Source: JAFDZO01 sp041859205 (lineage in GTDB: Bacteria > Bacteroidota > Ignavibacteria > Tepidaquicellales > Tepidaquicellaceae). Taken from it: a stretch of DNA of 9,645 nt. The stretch spans positions 1 through 9,645 of the forward strand of contig JBHEKU010000261.1 of assembly GCA_041859205.1 (NCBI GenBank), given 5' to 3'. A model generated the notes under the pieces. The model was not told where the DNA came from. It made no database searches and worked only from the letters and a program-made list of their open reading frames with translations. Positions 6,657-9,645 of this stretch are shown here, in pieces (position 1 is the stretch's first letter; every line of letters starts with the position of its first letter). The position numbers were made by a program, and so were the translations under genes.

Positions 6657-8612
6657 TTATTTCTTATCTTTTTCATCAACTACTTCAAAGTCTGCATTTT
6701 CAACTTTCTCACCCGAAGCTTCCGCACCTGCGTTTGGATTAGTACCGGCTTGCAGTCCTGCACCTTGTTCAGCGCCAGCTCCCGGGTTCTGTGTTGCCTG
6801 TGAATACATTTGAGTAGATGCTTCGTTCCATGCCTTATCAAACTCATCAACAGCCGATTGTATCGAGGCAGAATTATCTGTTTTCACTGCTTCTTTCAGT
6901 CTATCAATTGCAGATTGTATTTTTGATTTTGCTGCATCGTCAAGCTTAGCTTCAAATTCTTTTAATTGTCTCTCGCCCTGGAATATCATTCCGTCAGCTT
7001 TATTCTTTAAGTCAATTGTTTCTTTTTTCTTCAGGTCATCGGCTTCATGTTCCTTAGCATCTTTTTTCATCTTTTCAATTTCAGCATCGCTCAATCCTGA
7101 AGAGTGAGTAATTTTTATTGACTGTGTTTTTCCTGAAGCATTATCTTTCGCGCCAACGTTCAAAATTCCGTTCGCATCAATATCGAATGTAACTTCAACT
7201 TGCGGAACGCCTCTTGGTGCAGGCGGAATACCTTCAAGATGGAATCTGCCTAATGTTCTGTTATCCTGAGCCATTGGTCTCTCACCTTGCAGAACGTGAA
7301 TTTCAACACCGGGCTGATTATCACTTGCAGTTGAGAAGATCTGTGACTTCTTTGTTGGGATAGTTGTATTTGCTTCGATCAGTTTAGTCATTACACCGCC
7401 AAGGGTTTCAAGACCTAATGATAAAGGAGTTACGTCAAGCAGTAGAACGTCTTTTACATCACCTGCAAGAACACCACCCTGAATAGCAGCGCCGATAGCA
7501 ACTACTTCATCAGGATTAACACCTTTGTTCGGCTCTTTGCCGAATAAAGCTTTTACTCTATCCTGTACCATCGGAATTCTTGTTGAACCACCGACCAATA
7601 TTACTTCATCTATTTCTTCAACTTTATAACCTGAGTCTTCAATTGCTTTTTTACAAGGACCAACTGTTCTTTCAACTAAGTTTGCAATCAATGATTCAAA
7701 CTTAGCTCTTGTTACTGTTTCCAGTAAGAACTTAGGACCTTCAGCAGTTGCTGTAATGTAAGGAAGATTTACTTCTGTTTGTGAACTGGAAGATAATGCC
7801 TTCTTTGCTGTTTCAGCAGCATCTTTTAATCTTTGCATTGCCATCGGATCTTTTCTTAAATCGATACCTTCTTTTTTCTTGAACTCTTCGGCTAGATAAT
7901 CAATAAGTACGTGATCAAAGTCATCGCCGCCTAAATGTCCGTCACCATTTGTAGATTTTACTTCGAATACACCGTCGCCCAATTCAAGAATAGATACGTC
8001 AAATGTACCGCCGCCTAAATCGTATACTGCTACTTTTTCATTTGCTTTCTTTTTATCAAGACCGTAAGCTAAAGCTGCTGCTGTCGGTTCGTTGATAATT
8101 CTTTTTACATCGAGTCCTGCAATTTTACCTGCATCTTTTGTAGCTTGTCTTTGCGAATCATTGAAGTAAGCAGGAACTGTAATAACAGCTTCTGTTACAG
8201 GCTGACCTAAATAATCTTCAGCAGTCTTCTTCATTTTCTGGAGAATCATTGCAGAGATTTCAGGTGGAGAATATACTTTGGTTTGGTTTGTTGCAGGGTC
8301 AGTAATTTCTACTCTTGCAACATCATTTTCGCCTTTAACTACTTTGTAAGGCACTTTAGTTATTTCGCTTGTAACTTCATCATATCTTCTTCCCATAAAT
8401 CTTTTTATAGAGAAAATTGTGTTATGAGGATTTGTTACAGCTTGTCTTTTTGCCGGGTCGCTGACTAATCTGTCACCTGTTTTGGTGAAAGCAACTACAG
8501 AAGGTGTAGTTCTTGCGCCTTCAGCATTTTGGATAACTACGGGATCATTGCCTTCCATTACTGAAACGCATGAGTTTGTTGTCCCTAAGTCAATTCCTAT
8601 TATTTTACCCAT
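6657..8612 (-). CDS. dnaK: Molecular chaperone DnaK (Hsp70)
   Basis: A complete Hsp70 of 651 residues: an ATP-driven chaperone that binds exposed hydrophobic segments of unfolded proteins, normally working with DnaJ and GrpE. The nucleotide-binding domain opens with GIDLGTTNS (6-14). It contains VYDLGGGTFDVS (196-207) and ILVGGSTRIP (338-347). The interdomain linker VLLLDVTPLSLG spans 389-400, followed by the substrate-binding beta domain (about 400-510), the helical lid (about 511-605), a Gly/Ala-rich tail (610-633) and an acidic end, NADFEVVDEKDKK. Start and length are typical. A purine-rich GAAAGGAAA stretch lies about 12-15 bases before the ATG, somewhat far for a Shine-Dalgarno. No CIRCE operator is seen upstream. 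A TTGACA hexamer occurs at 8704-8709 without a good -10 partner. grpE and dnaJ are not adjacent; the gene ends in its own terminator. Confidence 0.98.
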   Translation of the reverse strand: MGKIIGIDLGTTNSCVSVMEGNDPVVIQNAEGARTTPSVVAFTKTGDRLVSDPAKRQAVTNPHNTIFSIKRFMGRRYDEVTSEITKVPYKVVKGENDVARVEITDPATNQTKVYSPPEISAMILQKMKKTAEDYLGQPVTEAVITVPAYFNDSQRQATKDAGKIAGLDVKRIINEPTAAALAYGLDKKKANEKVAVYDLGGGTFDVSILELGDGVFEVKSTNGDGHLGGDDFDHVLIDYLAEEFKKKEGIDLRKDPMAMQRLKDAAETAKKALSSSSQTEVNLPYITATAEGPKFLLETVTRAKFESLIANLVERTVGPCKKAIEDSGYKVEEIDEVILVGGSTRIPMVQDRVKALFGKEPNKGVNPDEVVAIGAAIQGGVLAGDVKDVLLLDVTPLSLGLETLGGVMTKLIEANTTIPTKKSQIFSTASDNQPGVEIHVLQGERPMAQDNRTLGRFHLEGIPPAPRGVPQVEVTFDIDANGILNVGAKDNASGKTQSIKITHSSGLSDAEIEKMKKDAKEHEADDLKKKETIDLKNKADGMIFQGERQLKEFEAKLDDAAKSKIQSAIDRLKEAVKTDNSASIQSAVDEFDKAWNEASTQMYSQATQNPGAGAEQGAGLQAGTNPNAGAEASGEKVENADFEVVDEKDKK

Positions 8613-8707
8613 ATATTATGTGTGTTTCCTTTCTTTTTTCTTTTATTAAAAAACTCGAATTTTTAAAATAACTATTTGTAAAGTGAATTTAAATGTAAAA
8701 CCTTGTC

Positions 8708-8725
8708 AATTTCTTTAACACAGCA
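8708..8725. repeat. Short imperfect copy of the 9151-9168 sequence upstream of dnaK
   Basis: AATTTCTTTAACACAGCA matches AATTTCTTTAACGCGGCA at 9151-9168 in 16 of 18 positions. It lies just past the stop of the 93-residue ORF, about 100 bases before the dnaK start, in the same orientation as the other copy. It may be a fragment of a dispersed repeat or a shared regulatory sequence; two copies are too few to decide, and chance similarity is possible. Confidence 0.35.
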
Positions 8726-8731
8726 TATTCC

Positions 8732-9013
8732 TTAATTGTTACCATCGTTTATCCGGACTGATATATATTTTCCTTTTGATTCCATTTTTCGCTTTTCACT
8801 CTTTTGAATTACTTCTGAAAGCTCATTGTTAATATCAATATCAATCTCGCTCTCAGTATTGCTTAAAACTTTTAGTTGGTTACTTGTACTACTTGTTTCT
8901 TCTTCGATGAATGAAGTTACTGCTTGCTTTGGTATTTCCTGATTTCTTAGTTCGTATCTCTGGCTGTTAATGCCGATGCCTATCAAAAGAATAAGCGTAA
9001 AAATTATTTCCAT
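8732..9013 (-). CDS. Hypothetical small protein with N-terminal membrane segment
   Basis: I do not recognise this 93-residue protein. Residues 2-15 (EIIFTLILLIGIGI) are hydrophobic and would form a signal anchor or signal peptide. The rest is hydrophilic: a Ser/Thr/Gln-rich stretch (about 32-52), an acidic segment (ESEIDIDINNELSEV, 54-68) and a basic segment (KSEKRKMESKGK, 71-82). There is no lipobox cysteine and no known motif, so a small inner-membrane protein with a cytoplasmic or periplasmic tail is the most that can be said. It is on the same strand between hsp20 and dnaK. The terminator at 9063-9092 lies 50 bases upstream, so it is probably transcribed from its own promoter; no terminator is obvious before dnaK, so co-transcription with dnaK is possible. 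No Shine-Dalgarno precedes the ATG. The amino-acid pattern looks coding but could be a chance ORF. Confidence 0.5.
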   Translation of the reverse strand: MEIIFTLILLIGIGINSQRYELRNQEIPKQAVTSFIEEETSSTSNQLKVLSNTESEIDIDINNELSEVIQKSEKRKMESKGKYISVRINDGNN

Positions 9014-9062
9014 TCGTATCCCGGAGTATTGTGGTTAATTGTAAACTATTTTTAATAATAAA

Positions 9063-9092
9063 AAGGGTGTTCAATTTTACTCAAACACCCTT
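9063..9092 (-). terminator. Hairpin terminator downstream of hsp20
   Basis: AAGGGTGTT (9063-9071) pairs perfectly with AACACCCTT (9084-9092) around a 12-base loop. On the minus strand it is followed by TTTATTATTAAAAATAG, a T-rich tract, so it fits intrinsic termination of the hsp20 transcript. It is unusually far (about 140 bases) beyond the hsp20 stop, because a non-coding segment lies between them. Confidence 0.7.
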
Positions 9093-9128
9093 CTCTTACC
9101 TCTTCATCTTTTATTTATCCAACCAAAC

Positions 9129-9221
9129 TTAATCTTCGATAATCTGTATTAATTTCTTTAACGCGGCAGAATCTCTGTGGGTGATTTCCTGCCTCTCCGA
9201 CCGGTAGCCGGAAGTTATTTA
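9129..9221 (-). repeat. Possible intergenic repeat or gene remnant with hairpins, 3' of hsp20
   Basis: This stretch is more G+C-rich than its surroundings and holds two hairpins: GGCAG-AATC (9165-9173) with GATT-TC-CTGCC (9183-9193), and CCGG-TAG-CCGG (9201-9211). On the minus strand one frame, running from just after a stop at 9219-9221 to a stop at 9129-9131, reads as 29 residues including RSERQEITHRDSAALKKL. That sequence looks protein-like but has no ATG start. Part of it (9151-9168) recurs imperfectly at 8708-8725. A weaker resemblance, CACAGAGATT followed by AAATTAAT, occurs on the minus strand of 4400-4428. It could be a dispersed repeat, the 3' end of a lost gene, or the hsp20 3' untranslated region. 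Confidence 0.4.
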
Positions 9222-9232
9222 CTTAATGGTGA

Positions 9233-9645
9233 TTATTTAATAACTATTTCTTTTACGAATGGTTTTGCTTCTTCTACCTTAGGCAATAAGATGTGCAATA
9301 CACCGTCTTTATAAGCTGCTTCGATATTATCTTTTTTAATATCGTTGGTTAAGCTGAAAGTTCTTTTGAACTCTCCGTAATATCTTTCATTTGTTACAGA
9401 TGTTTTATCTTTCGATGTTTCATCTTTCTTTTTAGAACCTGAAATTGTTAATGTGTTTTCTTCAAGATTAATTTTTACATCTTCTTTTGAAACACCCGGT
9501 AATTCAACTGAAATGTAGAAATTATCTTTATCTTCTACTATTTCTGATTTTGGAGCAAAGCCAAAGGTTTTATCAAAATTAAAAGCTACGTCTGATAAAT
9601 CTTTCCAGTTGAAAAGCTTATCGAAGCCTTCAAAATTTATAAAAT
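9233..9645 (-). CDS. Small heat-shock protein Hsp20 (alpha-crystallin family), N-terminus outside window
   Basis: The last 136 residues of an Hsp20 chaperone, which holds unfolding proteins in an ATP-independent way for later refolding by DnaK. Translating the minus strand from the window edge gives a short Phe-rich N-terminal part (INFEGFDKLFNWKDL). The alpha-crystallin domain follows: FYISVELPGVSKEDVKI, then LTISGSKKK, ERYYGEFKRTFSL and the closing YKDGVLHILLPK. The C-terminal extension KPFVKEIVIK carries the I-x-I motif (IVI) that docks onto neighbouring subunits in oligomers. The stop is TAA at 9233-9235. Only a few residues are probably missing, since family members are usually about 140-150 residues. 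A Lys/Thr/Asp-rich insert (KKKDETSKDKTSVTN) lies in the strand 5-6 loop region. Its neighbourhood with dnaK on the same strand fits a shared stress role. Confidence 0.95.
   Translation of the reverse strand, partial: FINFEGFDKLFNWKDLSDVAFNFDKTFGFAPKSEIVEDKDNFYISVELPGVSKEDVKINLEENTLTISGSKKKDETSKDKTSVTNERYYGEFKRTFSLTNDIKKDNIEAAYKDGVLHILLPKVEEAKPFVKEIVIK

Noticed and set aside
8283..8468. Plus-strand open frame of 61 codons opposite dnaK
   Set aside because: It is antisense to the conserved ATPase domain of dnaK and has no protein features.

Overview
The window is AT-rich bacterial chromosome, probably from the Ignavibacteria/Chlorobi-Bacteroidota side of the tree. The main evidence is the large secreted protein at 1149-4181. 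It ends in a type IX secretion (T9SS) type A sorting domain with the NYPNPFNPSTKI signature, which is very common in Ignavibacteria and relatives. Most starts lack a clear Shine-Dalgarno sequence, and one candidate promoter resembles the Bacteroidota type (TAnnTTTG), which fits. The lineage is an inference and no rRNA is present to confirm it.

Layout: one plus-strand gene, a membrane-anchored PP2C/SpoIIE-type phosphatase (1-1104, possibly cut at the left edge), converges on a block of minus-strand genes that fills the rest. From left to right these are: the 1010-residue T9SS-exported beta-propeller protein (1149-4181); a 430-base non-coding stretch with several hairpins (4182-4611); a three-domain Ada methyltransferase/activator (4612-5664); a two-gene unit of a PIN-domain (VapC-like) protein and a small, internally duplicated partner (5760-6576); DnaK (6657-8612); a 93-residue hypothetical protein with an N-terminal membrane segment (8732-9013); and the C-terminal part of an Hsp20 small heat-shock protein running off the right edge (9233-9645).

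Functional reading: Hsp20 and DnaK form a heat-shock neighbourhood, although no CIRCE operator is visible and grpE/dnaJ are not in the window. Ada is a self-contained alkylation-damage response gene. The PIN unit looks like a toxin-antitoxin module in the gap between dnaK and ada, with the toxin-like gene transcribed first. Hairpin terminators are visible after the phosphatase/propeller pair, after ada, after dnaK and between hsp20 and the 93-residue ORF, so most of these genes appear to be separate transcription units.

Most genes are ordinary. The points that deserve a second look are the tandem duplication inside the PIN partner, the toxin-first gene order, a possible degenerate intergenic repeat family (9129-9221, with weaker relatives at 8708-8725 and 4411-4443), and the unrecognised small membrane protein between hsp20 and dnaK. 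I saw no CRISPR array, insertion sequence, tRNA or rRNA, and no convincing new multi-gene system.
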